A DNA stretch of 41,273 bases, taken from the NCBI RefSeq assembly GCF_002855495.1, contig NZ_PKRO01000028.1, forward strand, positions 1 through 41,273, in the 5' to 3' direction. Below, piece after piece: positions 1 to 8,874 of this stretch (positions are counted from its first letter, which is position 1; each line of letters starts with the position of its first letter). A program made the translations under genes and the position numbers. The DNA is from Porphyrobacter sp. TH134 (GTDB lineage: Bacteria; Pseudomonadota; Alphaproteobacteria; Sphingomonadales; Sphingomonadaceae). The notes under the pieces are model-generated. The model was given only the letters and a program-made list of their open reading frames with translations. It ran no database searches and had not been told where the DNA came from.

Positions 1-917
1 GGAATACCAGATCGGACAGCCCTTGCCGGGGCCATGCCCCGGCAAGGGCTCAAAGACCAAACTCCAAACGAATTTCCAGACGTGAAGTTACACCACCGGC
101 GAAACAGCGCATATTTGAAATGGTGATGTTCAAGGTTGGCGAAGCTGTGGCTCATATTGTCTTCGCCCGACAGAAACGGCTTTTCCCACACGACCTTGCC
201 ATCGCGCAGGATGCGGCTGGTTCCGCGCAGATCAGCCGGGGCTTCGTCGATCAGCAGTTCCGCGCCCAGCGCAGCCTTGCGCAGTTTGGAATGCGCGAGC
301 CACAGGTAATTGTGGCGTTCGGTCACATGGTCGGAAAACTCGTTCGCCAGCGCAAACCCAAGCCGGAACGGCGTGCCATCCGGGCCAATCATGTAGACAC
401 CGGCGAGTTCCGGCTCTTCCCCGCCATCTTGCGCGAACATGGGCATTTCCAGCGCATCGGCGGGGCCGACCAATTGCGAGCCATCACCCTTGTAGAACCA
501 TTCCGGCTGCTGGCCGATCACCCCCGCAGCAGGCTTTCCGCCTTCGAGCCCTTCGAGGAACATCCGCATGGAATCGGTCTGATGGGCCGATGAAGCGGCA
601 TCGCGGTGCATCTTGTCGCGGCCCTCTGCCGATCCGAGATGGGTGAGCCCGGTGCCGGCGAGCATCAGGTGCGCCGGATCGTCATGGTCAATCGGCGCGA
701 TCAGGTTGCCGGCCGCGAATTCTTCGGCAAGGTCCACGACCGCGCCCTTGGGACATTGGCGCGCGGCGCTGGCAAGGCTGGTGCCATCAGCGATGGCGCG
801 GGTCGCCAGATCGCGCACCGTGGTCACGCCGCCAAGAACACAAGCGGTGTCGTGGTCGGCAAGGATGACTGCGCGTGCGCCGCTTGGCGCGCGATGCTGG
901 AGCAGGCGAAGGGCCAT
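1..917 (-). pseudogene. AraD1/FAH-family sugar-acid dehydratase, C-terminus lost
   Basis: The reading frame starts at ATG 917 after a GGGAGAG ribosome site. For about 273 residues it reads like the AraD1 branch of the fumarylacetoacetate hydrolase fold, which dehydrates 2-keto-3-deoxy-pentonates to alpha-ketoglutaric semialdehyde. The family signature HSFANLEHHHFKYALFR is present near residues 257-273. Family members normally continue with a GDVHVHFFGT-like stretch and about 60 more residues. Here similarity stops at about position 99 and unrelated codons stay open to the window edge. Another frame over the last 98 bases ends in a stop at 50-52. The gene lies 59 bp behind the semialdehyde dehydrogenase on the same strand, so it belongs to that operon. 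A real rearrangement, an assembly join and a frameshift cannot be told apart here. Family call is firm; pseudogene status is inferred. Confidence 0.6.
18..50. repeat. Perfect 33-base palindrome
   Basis: Two 15-base arms (AGCCCTTGCCGGGGC and its exact reverse complement) flank the loop CAT. Neither side has a run of T, so it is not a standard intrinsic terminator. It resembles the GC-rich palindromic repeats scattered in sphingomonad genomes and lies beside the breakpoint of the AraD1 gene. Confidence 0.6.
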
Positions 918-976
918 AAGCGAAACTCTCCCGGAAAAGCGCGGGCCGGTTCGCCCGCTGGCAAGCAATCGAAAAA

Positions 977-2470
977 CTAGAGGGTGAGAACACCGTCGAT
1001 CAGACGCGGCACGCCGTCGCCTTGCGCGCCGTCGCGCAGTTCGGGCGGCAGCAGGGTCTCGCTCAGGTTCTGGTAGCTGACAGGGCGCAAAAAGCGGTCA
1101 ATCGCGAGGCTGCCGACCGATGTGGTGCGCGGATCGGAAGTTGCCGGGAAGGGACCGCCGTGAACCATCGCATGGCACACTTCCACGCCGGTCGGCCAGC
1201 CATTGGCAAGAATTCGGCCGGCGATCGTTTCCAGCAGCGGCAGCAGGGAAGCTGCCTGTGCCTCATCCGCCGCATCCATGTGCAAGGTCACAGTGAGCTG
1301 GCCTTCGAGCTGTTCGAGCACAGCCGTCAGCTCGTCTGCATCGCGGCATACGACGACAATCGACGATGCGCCGAAAACCTCGTGGCTCATCGCTTCGTTG
1401 GCAAGGAACGCCCGCGCATTCGTGCGGAACAATGCGGCCTGACCCTGCATCGCGTCACCGGCTTGACCGCGGGCGAGTGCTTCAACATCCGGCATCGCTT
1501 CGAGTGTCGAAACACCGCTCTGGTATGCCTCGTGGATGCCGCTTGTCAGCATGGTCTGCGCGGCAGCGGCGGCGATCTCTTGGGCGGCGGCGGCCATGAA
1601 GTCCTCCAGCCCCTCCCCGTCGATCGCAAGGACGAGGCCCGGATTGGTGCAGAACTGGCCTGCGCCCATCGTCATGGACCCGGCATAGGCCTTGCCCAGC
1701 GCGGCGCCGCGGGTCTTGAGCGCATGAGGCAGCAGCAGGACCGGGTTTATGCTCGACATTTCGGCATAGACCGGGATTGGCACCTTGCGCGCCTGTGCCA
1801 GCCGGGACAACGCCAATCCGCCGGCGCGCGATCCGGTAAAGCCCACCGCCGCAATCCGGGGGTCCTGCACCAACGCTTCGCCCAGCGCGATGGAAGGGCC
1901 TGCAAGGTGGCCAAAGACCCCTGCGGGCAAGCCGCAAACCTCCACCGCGCGGGCGATTGCAGCTGCGACCAGCGCGCCGGTTCTGGGGTGGGCGGGATGG
2001 CCCTTGACCACCACCGGGCATCCGGCCGCGAGCGCCGAGGCCGTGTCACCGCCAGCAGTCGAGAAGGCGAGCGGGAAGTTGGACGCGCCAAACACCGCAA
2101 CCGGCCCGACCGGGATCATCCGCAGATGCAGCGCGGGACGGGGCAAGGGCTGGCGGTCGGGCAGGGCGGGATCGATGCGCAATTGCTGCCATGCGCCCTT
2201 GCGCACCACATCGGCAAACATCCGCAGCTGGCCAACGGTCCGTCCGCGCTCCCCTTCGAGGCGTGCGCGTGGCAGGCCGCTTTCCTGCATGGCAGCGACG
2301 ATAAGATCATCCCCGATGGCAAGGATTTCAGCGGCGATCGTTTCCAGAAAGACCGCCCGTTCTTCCCGGCCAGTGGCGCGGTACGCGGTGAAGGCATCGG
2401 CTGCGGCGATGCACGCGGCGGCGACCTCGGCGGTGAGTGTCGCAGCGGCCGCTGGGTGAGTGTCGGTCAT
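977..2470 (-). CDS. Alpha-ketoglutaric semialdehyde dehydrogenase (NADP-type aldehyde dehydrogenase)
   Basis: This 497-residue aldehyde dehydrogenase resembles the 2,5-dioxovalerate (alpha-ketoglutaric semialdehyde) dehydrogenases that complete oxidative pentose and sugar-acid catabolism, yielding 2-oxoglutarate. Visible residues are N131 in [10 protein letters not shown]156 in the cofactor-binding VVVKGHP, the general base E237 in [10 protein letters not shown] and the nucleophile C274 in [10 protein letters not shown]. The last is the distinctive motif of this subfamily. ATG 2470 follows GGGAGGC. The gene is divergent from the GntR regulator, with which it shares a 122-bp promoter region, and is followed by the AraD1-type gene. 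Substrate assignment rests on this neighbourhood; the family call is strong. Confidence 0.9.
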   Translation of the reverse strand: MTDTHPAAAATLTAEVAAACIAAADAFTAYRATGREERAVFLETIAAEILAIGDDLIVAAMQESGLPRARLEGERGRTVGQLRMFADVVRKGAWQQLRIDPALPDRQPLPRPALHLRMIPVGPVAVFGASNFPLAFSTAGGDTASALAAGCPVVVKGHPAHPRTGALVAAAIARAVEVCGLPAGVFGHLAGPSIALGEALVQDPRIAAVGFTGSRAGGLALSRLAQARKVPIPVYAEMSSINPVLLLPHALKTRGAALGKAYAGSMTMGAGQFCTNPGLVLAIDGEGLEDFMAAAAQEIAAAAAQTMLTSGIHEAYQSGVSTLEAMPDVEALARGQAGDAMQGQAALFRTNARAFLANEAMSHEVFGASSIVVVCRDADELTAVLEQLEGQLTVTLHMDAADEAQAASLLPLLETIAGRILANGWPTGVEVCHAMVHGGPFPATSDPRTTSVGSLAIDRFLRPVSYQNLSETLLPPELRDGAQGDGVPRLIDGVLTL

Positions 2471-2485
2471 TGATGCCTCCCTTAT

Positions 2486-2507
2486 TACTCCGACATATTA
2501 TCATAAT
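2486..2507. promoter_or_regulatory. Candidate FadR/GntR operators between KGSADH and its regulator
   Basis: Positions 2486-2496 read TACTCCGACAT, two mismatches from the FadR-type half-site pattern TNGTNNNACNA. The reverse strand shares TGTCGGA with the site upstream of the permease at 4756-4766. The perfect small palindrome ATTATCATAAT follows at 2497-2507. Both lie in the divergent promoter region of the dehydrogenase and the GntR gene. This is inference from pattern only. Confidence 0.4.
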
Positions 2508-2592
2508 CGCGGGAACGCAACACGCGTCTCACTTAAACATTTCTCCCGCACGGCTGTGCTGCTAAGTCGGGGAGAAGGACCGGAGAAACACA

Positions 2593-3384
2593 GTGGAAAC
2601 TTCCGAAACCGGCGACGCGACAACAAAAAAGCGGCCAAGTGCCAAAGCCACGGCCGGGACCGGACATGGGCCGGGGCGGCGCTTGCACGGCGCGCTCGCC
2701 CACAAGCTGGGGACCGCTATTTTGTCGGGCCAATATGCGCCCGGCGATGTTTTGCCCGGCGAGGTCGTCTTCGCCGAGGAACTGGGCGTGTCGCGCAGCG
2801 CCTATCGCGAAGCGATTCAGGTGCTGACCGCCAAGGGCCTTGTCGCCAGCCGGCCCAAGGCGGGCACGCGGGTTCTGGCCCGCGAACGCTGGAACCTGCT
2901 CGATCCCGAAGTGCTCGCCTGGGCGTTCGCGGGCGAGCCTGATGTGCGGTTCGTGCGCGATCTGTTTGAACTTCGCTCGGTCATCGAGCCTGCCGCGGCG
3001 CGTCTTGCCGCAATGCGGCGCAGCAAGGACGACGTGCGGATCATGCGTGATGCGCTGGCCGCGATGCGCCGCCATACCTTGACGACCGAGGCTGGCCGGT
3101 CAGCAGACCGCGATTTCCATGATGCCATCCTGCGGGCCAGCGGCAATCAGGCGATGGTGGTATTGAGCGCCAGCATCGGCGCGGCGGTGCATTGGACCAC
3201 CCAATTCAAGCAACGCTCGCGCGAGCTGCCCCGCAATCCGATCCCCGATCATGTGCGCGTGTTCGACGCGATCGCCGCCAGCGATCCCGATGCCGCGGCC
3301 GAGGCGATGGGATCGCTGGTCGATCTGGCGCTGGAAGACACGCGCAGTTCGATGGAAGATTGGCCGCGCGAGAAGCGGGCCTAG
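2593..3384 (+). CDS. GntR-family regulator, FadR subfamily (FCD domain)
   Basis: This 263-residue protein has an N-terminal winged helix (about residues 30-100), with PGDVLPGEVVFAEELGVSRSAYREAIQ as the recognition segment. A C-terminal all-helical FCD ligand domain follows, including DRDFHDAILRASGN near residue 175. The GTG at 2593 follows GGAGAAAC and gives the usual FadR-type length. FadR-type regulators of sugar-acid loci are usually repressors released by an acid intermediate. It is divergent from the dehydrogenase and converges on the permease with only 10 bp between stops. It probably controls both flanking transcription units through the sites near 2490 and 4760; the effector is unknown. 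Confidence 0.88.
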   Translation: METSETGDATTKKRPSAKATAGTGHGPGRRLHGALAHKLGTAILSGQYAPGDVLPGEVVFAEELGVSRSAYREAIQVLTAKGLVASRPKAGTRVLARERWNLLDPEVLAWAFAGEPDVRFVRDLFELRSVIEPAAARLAAMRRSKDDVRIMRDALAAMRRHTLTTEAGRSADRDFHDAILRASGNQAMVVLSASIGAAVHWTTQFKQRSRELPRNPIPDHVRVFDAIAASDPDAAAEAMGSLVDLALEDTRSSMEDWPREKRA

Positions 3385-3394
3385 CGCCCGTCTG

Positions 3395-4687
3395 CTAGGC
3401 CTGCGCGCCGGTCGTTCGCGATCCCCACAAGGCGTAAAACAGGATGTAAAGTTCGCAAGCCGCCGTCAGCAGGAAGGATGCTTGCAGACCATAGGCATCG
3501 GCCAGCCAGCCCTGCACGACCACCAACGCGCCGCCGGCGATGGCCATGATCAGGAGACCCGATCCTTCCTCGGTCAGCGGCCCCAGCCCCTTGATCGCAA
3601 GGGTGAAGATCGTCGGGAACATGATCGAATGGAATAGTCCGACCAAAATCAGCGCCCACATTGCCGCCGGACCGGTGGTGAACACGGTCACCAGCATCAC
3701 GATAAACGCGCCGATCGAAAACACCGCTAGGATCAGCGCGGCATCGATCTTCTGCATGAGTGCCGACCCGGCAAAGCGGCCGACCATCATCCCGCCCCAC
3801 AGCAGCGTGAGATAGGTGCCGGCCTGTTCATTGGTGAGATTGGCGATGTCAGGCTGGCTGACGAAGTTCACGAACAGGTTGGCGACCCCGATCTCGGCGA
3901 TCAGATAGATGAAGATCGCTGGCACGCCGAACACCAGATTGCGGTGCTTCCAAAGGGACAAGCGGCTCCGTTCTTCCGGCGCAAGCCGCTGCGTGGCGGC
4001 ACCCATCGCAGGCAACGGAAAGCGGGCGATCACCAGCGCCAGGATCACCAGGGTCGCAGCGACGATGCCATAAGGCAGGATCACCGACTGCGCATCGGCA
4101 AGGCGCTCTGCCTCGGTCAGGATCGTCCCCGAAGCCGACGTGCCGCCCTTGGTACGCCCGAGGATAAGGTAGGCCCCGAACAGCGGGGCAAGCATGGTGC
4201 CAGCCGAATTCATCGCCTGCACCAGATTGAGGCGCGAAGAGGCTGTCTCGGGCTTGCCGACCACGGCCACATAAGGATTGGCGGCCACCTGCAACAGGGT
4301 GATGCCGCTGGCGATCACGAACAGCATGACAAGGGTTACGCCGTAAGATGGGAGAGCTGCAGCCAGCATCATGCCCAGCGACCCTGCGGCCATGACCAGC
4401 AGGCCGATCACCAGCGATCGTTGATAGCCGATCTTCTCGATCAGCTTGGCCGAAGGGATCGATGCCACAAAATAGGCGATGAACCAGACCGATTCGATCA
4501 GTGTCGTCTGGGTGTAATTGAGATCAAACACGCTGCGCAGATGCGGCAGCAGCGTGTTGTTGATGACGGTGATGAACCCCCACATGAAGAACAGGCTGGC
4601 CAACAGCACCAGCGCCGGACCGTAGCGTCCCGGTGCGCCCTCTTGCGCGACGCTGGGCTGATCGATTGGCGAGGCCACTGGCGGCAT
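3395..4687 (-). CDS. FucP-type sugar MFS transporter
   Basis: A 430-residue inner-membrane permease with about 12 hydrophobic segments, resembling the L-fucose/glucose/galactose proton symporter branch (FucP/GluP) of the major facilitator superfamily. Typical landmarks are FFMWGFITVINNTLLPHL after the first segment, LLQVAANPYVAVVG, and SRLNLVQAMNSAGTMLAPLFGA in the middle. It starts at ATG 4687 after AAAAGGGAGACG. Its position among sugar-acid catabolic genes, with a putative operator upstream, suggests it brings the locus's sugar into the cytoplasm. The exact sugar cannot be read from sequence. Confidence 0.88.
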   Translation of the reverse strand: MPPVASPIDQPSVAQEGAPGRYGPALVLLASLFFMWGFITVINNTLLPHLRSVFDLNYTQTTLIESVWFIAYFVASIPSAKLIEKIGYQRSLVIGLLVMAAGSLGMMLAAALPSYGVTLVMLFVIASGITLLQVAANPYVAVVGKPETASSRLNLVQAMNSAGTMLAPLFGAYLILGRTKGGTSASGTILTEAERLADAQSVILPYGIVAATLVILALVIARFPLPAMGAATQRLAPEERSRLSLWKHRNLVFGVPAIFIYLIAEIGVANLFVNFVSQPDIANLTNEQAGTYLTLLWGGMMVGRFAGSALMQKIDAALILAVFSIGAFIVMLVTVFTTGPAAMWALILVGLFHSIMFPTIFTLAIKGLGPLTEEGSGLLIMAIAGGALVVVQGWLADAYGLQASFLLTAACELYILFYALWGSRTTGAQA

Positions 4688-4755
4688 GGTCTTCGTCTCC
4701 CTTTTGCATGCTTTGTCGCAGATGCGGTTGGCTTACCGTCTTGCGCATGTTCTAT

Positions 4756-4766
4756 TTGTCGGACTA
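4756..4766. promoter_or_regulatory. Candidate GntR/FadR-type operator
   Basis: TTGTCGGACTA fits the FadR-subfamily consensus TNGTNNNACNA exactly. It lies 69 bp upstream of the permease start and 74 bp upstream of the epimerase start. A related sequence is found upstream of the dehydrogenase and the regulator, consistent with one local regulator acting on the whole locus. Confidence 0.5.
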
Positions 4767-4839
4767 TATCCGCAAAGGGCCGGCGTCAATGGCCCCGTGT
4801 GGCCGCACCGCGGCCAGCGGAAAACCGGACTGAGGATGG

Positions 4840-6015
4840 ATGGGCATGAGGGTTACAGCACGGACGAAATGGGGCTCCGCTCCGGTCATGGCATTGGTGG
4901 CAGGCGCACTGCTGACGGCGCAGCCTGCGGCGGCTGCGGATGCCAGTCAGGAAAGCGCCGGGCGTCTGGCCGATGGCAGTGAAGCCTTCGCGATCACGCT
5001 GACCGCAAGCAACGGCGTTTCGGCCCGCATCCTGACCTATGGCGCGACCTTGCAGTCCTTGGTGGCACCGGACCGCGATGGTCGGCCCGCAGATATCGTC
5101 ATCGGCTTTGACGATGTGCAATCCTACGAAGCCAAACCCAACTATTTCGGGGTGACGGTGGGCCGCTTTGCCAATCGCATCGCCAATGCCCGCTTTACGC
5201 TCGACGGCAAGACCTACGAAATTGCATCCAACAACAATGGCAACAGCCTGCATGGCGGAACCGAAGGGTTCGACAAGCGCAACTGGAAGGTCGTGTCGGT
5301 TTCCTCCGGTCCGCAGGCCAGCGTTGTGCTGTCGCTGGTCAGCCCGGACGGCGATCAGGGCTATCCTGGCACGCTCACCACGCAAGTGACCTACAGCCTT
5401 GATGAAGCGGGCAACCTGACGATCACATTCGAGGCGCGCACCGACAAGCCGACGATCGTGAACATGACCAATCACGCCCTGTTCGACATGGGCGGCGAAG
5501 GATCGCCGCTGGGGGCGACGGGGAACCTGCTCACCATCCCGGCATCGGCCTATACGCCGGTAAACGCAAACCTGATTCCCACCGGCGAGTTGCGGGATGT
5601 GACGGGCACCGTGTTCGATTTTCGCAAGCCCAGGCGCATCGCCGATGGCCAGCGCGACGGAACGGACCAGCAGATCCTGTTCGGGCGGGGCTACGATCAC
5701 AACTTCGCGCTCGACAAGGGGGTGACCGCCACGCCGGAACTGGCCGCGCGCCTGGAAGATCCTGTGTCGGGCCGCGTGCTCGAAGTGCTGTCCACGGAAC
5801 CGGGCGTGCAGTTTTACGCCGGCAATTTCATCGACGGGACGATCACGGGCAAGAACGGGCACCTTTACCGGATGGGCGATGGCATCGCGCTGGAGCCGCA
5901 GAAGTTTCCCGATGCGCCCAACCAGCCCAGCTTCGTTTCGGCCCGCATCGATCCTGCCACGCCCTACCGCCACGTGATGATCTACCGGGTCAGCACGTCG
6001 CCCAAGGCCCGTTGA
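4840..6015 (+). CDS. galM: Aldose 1-epimerase (mutarotase), exported
   Basis: A 391-residue mutarotase interconverting alpha and beta anomers of sugars. The N-terminus ([30 protein letters not shown]) is a typical signal peptide, so the enzyme probably works in the periplasm. Family landmarks are [16 protein letters not shown], the substrate-binding LHGG, the catalytic His in [23 protein letters not shown], and the catalytic Glu in [17 protein letters not shown] 4840 and ATG 4846 are both possible starts; AGGA precedes the first. The dehydratase follows 37 bp downstream on the same strand, so the two are probably co-transcribed. It would supply the anomer used by the permease or the sugar dehydrogenase. 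Confidence 0.9.
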   Translation: MGMRVTARTKWGSAPVMALVAGALLTAQPAAAADASQESAGRLADGSEAFAITLTASNGVSARILTYGATLQSLVAPDRDGRPADIVIGFDDVQSYEAKPNYFGVTVGRFANRIANARFTLDGKTYEIASNNNGNSLHGGTEGFDKRNWKVVSVSSGPQASVVLSLVSPDGDQGYPGTLTTQVTYSLDEAGNLTITFEARTDKPTIVNMTNHALFDMGGEGSPLGATGNLLTIPASAYTPVNANLIPTGELRDVTGTVFDFRKPRRIADGQRDGTDQQILFGRGYDHNFALDKGVTATPELAARLEDPVSGRVLEVLSTEPGVQFYAGNFIDGTITGKNGHLYRMGDGIALEPQKFPDAPNQPSFVSARIDPATPYRHVMIYRVSTSPKAR

Positions 6016-6052
6016 TCGCACCGCCAATCCTCAAGACATTGCGAAAGCCACA

Positions 6053-7855
6053 ATGACCGAATCACATGATGACCGCCCCAAGCTTCGCTCGCGGGCATGG
6101 TTCGATAACCCCGACAATATCGATATGACGGCGCTCTATCTCGAACGCTATCTGAACTTCGGACTCAGCCTTGATGAACTGCGTTCGGGCAAGCCGATCA
6201 TCGGCATTGCGCAGACCGGCAGCGATCTGTCGCCCTGCAACCGCCACCATATCGTGCTGGCAGAGCGGGTGCGCGAAGGCATTCGCGAAGCGGGCGGGAT
6301 CGCGCTGGAAATTCCGATGCATCCCATTCAGGAAACCGGCAAGCGGCCCACTGCCGCGCTCGATCGCAATCTGGCGTACCTTGCTCTGGTCGAAGCGCTG
6401 TATGGCTATCCGATTGATGGCGTGGTGCTGACGACCGGATGCGACAAGACCACCCCAGCGCTGCTGATGGCGGCCGCCACGGTCGATATTCCGGCGATTG
6501 CCCTTTCGGTCGGCCCGATGCTGAATGGCTGGTTCAAGGGCGAGCGCACCGGTTCGGGCACAATCGTGTGGAAGGGCCGCGAAATGATGGCCCGGGGCGA
6601 GCTGAACAACGATGAATTCATCAGGCTCGTGGCGAGTTCAGCCCCTTCGACCGGCTATTGCAACACGATGGGCACGGCGACGACGATGAACAGCCTTGCC
6701 GAAGCGCTGGGCATGATGCTGCCGGGCTCGGCCGCGATCCCTGCGCCCTATCGCGACCGGCAGGAATGCGCCTGGCGCACCGGCAAGCGCATCGTCGAGA
6801 TGGTGCACGAAGACCTGAAGCCGTCCGACGTGATGACGCTGGACGCCTTTCACAATGCGATCGTGGTCAATTCCGCGATTGGCGGATCGACCAACGCGCC
6901 GATCCATCTGGCCGCGATTGCCCGCCACATCGGGGTCGACCTGCCGCTCACCGAATGGCAACGGCTGGGGCACAAGGTGCCGCTGCTGGTGAATATGCAA
7001 CCGGCGGGCGAGTATCTGGGCGAGGATTATTACCGCGCAGGCGGCGTGCCGGCAGTGGTCGCGCAGCTGATCGGGCAAGGCCTGATCGCGGAGCATGCGA
7101 TGACCGTGAACGGCAAGACGCTGGGCGAGAATTGCCGCGATGCCGTGATCGAGGACGAGCGGGTGATCCGGCCCTTTGACCAGCCCCTGGTGCAGGATGC
7201 CGGCTTTGTCGTGCTGTCAGGCAATCTGTTCGATTCCGCGATCATGAAAACCAGCGTGATCAACGCAGAATTCCGCGCACGCTACCTGTCCAATCCCGAT
7301 GATCCCGATGCCTTCGAAGGCCCCGCGGTCGTGTTCGACGGACCGGAAGATTACCACGCGCGGATCGACGATCCGGCCACTGGCATTACGGCAGAATCGG
7401 TATTGTTCATGCGCGGGGCGGGGCCGATCGGCTATCCGGGGTCGGCCGAAGTGGTCAATATGCGCCCGCCCAGCTACCTCATTACCGCCAATATCAACGC
7501 CCTGCCCTGCGTGGGTGACGGGCGGCAATCGGGAACCAGCGGCAGCCCTTCGATCCTCAACGCCAGCCCCGAGGCGGCGGCGATGGGCGGCCTCGCCCTG
7601 CTCAAGACCGGCGACCGGGTGCGCATCGACCTGCGCAAAGGCACCGCCGACATGCTGGTGAGCGAGGCCGAGCTGGCTGAACGCCGCGCCGCGCTGGAGG
7701 CGGCGGGCGGCTATCCCTATCCGCCATCGCAGACCCCGTGGCAGGAAATCTACCGCGACCGGGTGGGCCAGCTGTCGGGCGGCGGTATTCTGGAGGGTGC
7801 AGAGAAGTATCAGCGCATCGTCCACACCCACGGATTGCCGCGCGACAATCATTGA
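6053..7855 (+). CDS. IlvD/Edd-family sugar-acid dehydratase (xylonate/arabinonate type)
   Basis: A 600-residue iron-sulfur dehydratase that closely recalls Caulobacter D-xylonate dehydratase and rhizobial L-arabinonate dehydratase throughout its length: [21 protein letters not shown] at the start, then [16 protein letters not shown] and [13 protein letters not shown]. The cluster-ligand cysteines are C62, C130 and C203, the last in GYCNTMGTA. The C-terminal [20 protein letters not shown] is also typical. It removes water from the aldonic acid to give a 2-keto-3-deoxy acid, the substrate of the AraD1-type enzyme at the left edge. Specificity among xylonate, arabinonate and related acids cannot be settled from sequence. 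No sugar dehydrogenase or lactonase for the first steps is in the window. Confidence 0.9.
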   Translation: MTESHDDRPKLRSRAWFDNPDNIDMTALYLERYLNFGLSLDELRSGKPIIGIAQTGSDLSPCNRHHIVLAERVREGIREAGGIALEIPMHPIQETGKRPTAALDRNLAYLALVEALYGYPIDGVVLTTGCDKTTPALLMAAATVDIPAIALSVGPMLNGWFKGERTGSGTIVWKGREMMARGELNNDEFIRLVASSAPSTGYCNTMGTATTMNSLAEALGMMLPGSAAIPAPYRDRQECAWRTGKRIVEMVHEDLKPSDVMTLDAFHNAIVVNSAIGGSTNAPIHLAAIARHIGVDLPLTEWQRLGHKVPLLVNMQPAGEYLGEDYYRAGGVPAVVAQLIGQGLIAEHAMTVNGKTLGENCRDAVIEDERVIRPFDQPLVQDAGFVVLSGNLFDSAIMKTSVINAEFRARYLSNPDDPDAFEGPAVVFDGPEDYHARIDDPATGITAESVLFMRGAGPIGYPGSAEVVNMRPPSYLITANINALPCVGDGRQSGTSGSPSILNASPEAAAMGGLALLKTGDRVRIDLRKGTADMLVSEAELAERRAALEAAGGYPYPPSQTPWQEIYRDRVGQLSGGGILEGAEKYQRIVHTHGLPRDNH

Positions 7856-7932
7856 TCGCCAAGGGTTTGACGGCATTCGTCACGATCAGTCATGCCCAAT
7901 GCCGGACAATCCCGACGTCAGGGTTGCCTGAA

Positions 7933-7948
7933 TGTTTCACGTGAAACA
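7933..7948. promoter_or_regulatory. parS centromere site (ParB binding)
   Basis: TGTTTCACGTGAAACA is the canonical 16-bp ParB/Spo0J-type parS palindrome with no mismatch. It lies in a 146-bp intergenic region. Such sites load ParB for chromosome segregation and usually cluster near the replication origin. No parA, parB, dnaA or gid gene is in this window, so it is an outlying parS or the parS of a secondary replicon. Confidence 0.85.
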
Positions 7949-7981
7949 GCCGTAAGCGAAGGCTATTGCGGGTCTGGGGCG

Positions 7982-7994
7982 CCCCTACTAGGGG
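7982..7994. promoter_or_regulatory. Small palindrome over the LOG gene ribosome site
   Basis: CCCCTACTAGGGG pairs six bases around a central C. The right arm supplies the only purine-rich stretch (AGGGG) in front of ATG 8002, so folding would hide it. Possible translational control; seen in sequence only. Confidence 0.3.
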
Positions 7995-8001
7995 TCTAGC
8001 C

Positions 8002-8874
8002 ATGACTGAAAAAGACCTGACCGACCGCAAGTTCTACCGTGCGGGCGAAGAAACCCGGTTTGCCGAAGGCGGCCCGGAACGCACGCCCCAGACCGCTCAT
8101 CCGGCCTATAAGCTGGCGTTCCGTGACACCGATTTCCTCCTGCGCGACGAACTGCGCCCGGTGCGCTTCCAGCTGGAATTGCTGAAGCCTGAAATGCTGC
8201 TCGACGAAGCGCGGGTCGGATCGACGCTGGTGATGTATGGATCGGCCCGCATTCCTTCGCCGGCGCAGGCCGAAGCGCGGATCGAGGCGGCCAAGGGCGG
8301 CGACGAATATGACCAGAAGGTCGCCGAGCGGCTGGCCGAGAAGGCCAAATATTATGATGAGGCCTATAAGCTCGCCCGGCTGGTCAGCGAAAAGGGCCTG
8401 ATCGAAAACGGCCTGCGCCAGTTTGTTGTCACCACCGGGGGCGGTCCTTCGATCATGGAGGCGGGCAATCGCGGCGCGTCTGACGCGGGCAGCGAATCGA
8501 TCGGGCTCAACATCGTGCTCCCCCACGAACAGGCGCCCAATCCCTATGTGACGCCCTATCTCAGCTTCCAGTTCCACTATTTCGCGCTGCGCAAGATGCA
8601 CTTCCTGCTGCGCGCCCGCGCGGTGGCGGTGTTCCCGGGCGGCTTCGGCACCTTCGATGAATTCTTCGAGCTGGTCACCCTGATCCAGACAGGCAAGATG
8701 AAGCCGATGCCGATCATCCTGTTCGGCAAGGAATTCTGGAACCGCGTCGTCAATTTCGAGGCGCTGGCCGAGGAAGGCGTGATCTCCAGGGCCGATCTTG
8801 ATCTGTTCACTTGGGTGGAAACCGCGGAAGAGGCCTGGGCCAGCATCTGCGATTTCTATGAGATCAAGCCTTAG
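8002..8874 (+). CDS. LOG-family protein (putative nucleoside-5'-monophosphate phosphoribohydrolase)
   Basis: A 290-residue member of the LOG/TIGR00730 Rossmann-fold family. The hallmark PGGFGTFDEFFE is present near residues 213-224, with TGGGPSIMEAGNRGASDAG upstream. Family enzymes cleave cytokinin ribotides or other nucleoside monophosphates at the N-glycosidic bond. This longer bacterial form carries about 70 extra N-terminal residues. ATG 8002 is preferred over upstream in-frame codons because similarity begins at TEKDLTDRKFY. The stop codon overlaps the stop of the convergent thiD by two bases, so the genes meet tail to tail with no terminator between. Physiological substrate unknown. Confidence 0.85.
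   Translation: MTEKDLTDRKFYRAGEETRFAEGGPERTPQTAHPAYKLAFRDTDFLLRDELRPVRFQLELLKPEMLLDEARVGSTLVMYGSARIPSPAQAEARIEAAKGGDEYDQKVAERLAEKAKYYDEAYKLARLVSEKGLIENGLRQFVVTTGGGPSIMEAGNRGASDAGSESIGLNIVLPHEQAPNPYVTPYLSFQFHYFALRKMHFLLRARAVAVFPGGFGTFDEFFELVTLIQTGKMKPMPIILFGKEFWNRVVNFEALAEEGVISRADLDLFTWVETAEEAWASICDFYEIKP

Noticed and set aside
18..50. Intrinsic terminator
   Set aside because: Perfect stem but no T tract on either strand.
1022..2473. Long open frame antisense to the semialdehyde dehydrogenase
   Set aside because: Mirror of a real GC-rich gene. Its product is rich in Arg, Gly and His with no recognisable domain, while the opposite strand encodes a complete enzyme.
8871..8874. Overlapping stop codons of the LOG gene and thiD as a regulatory device
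   Set aside because: Short convergent overlaps are common in compact genomes, and nothing else marks the site.
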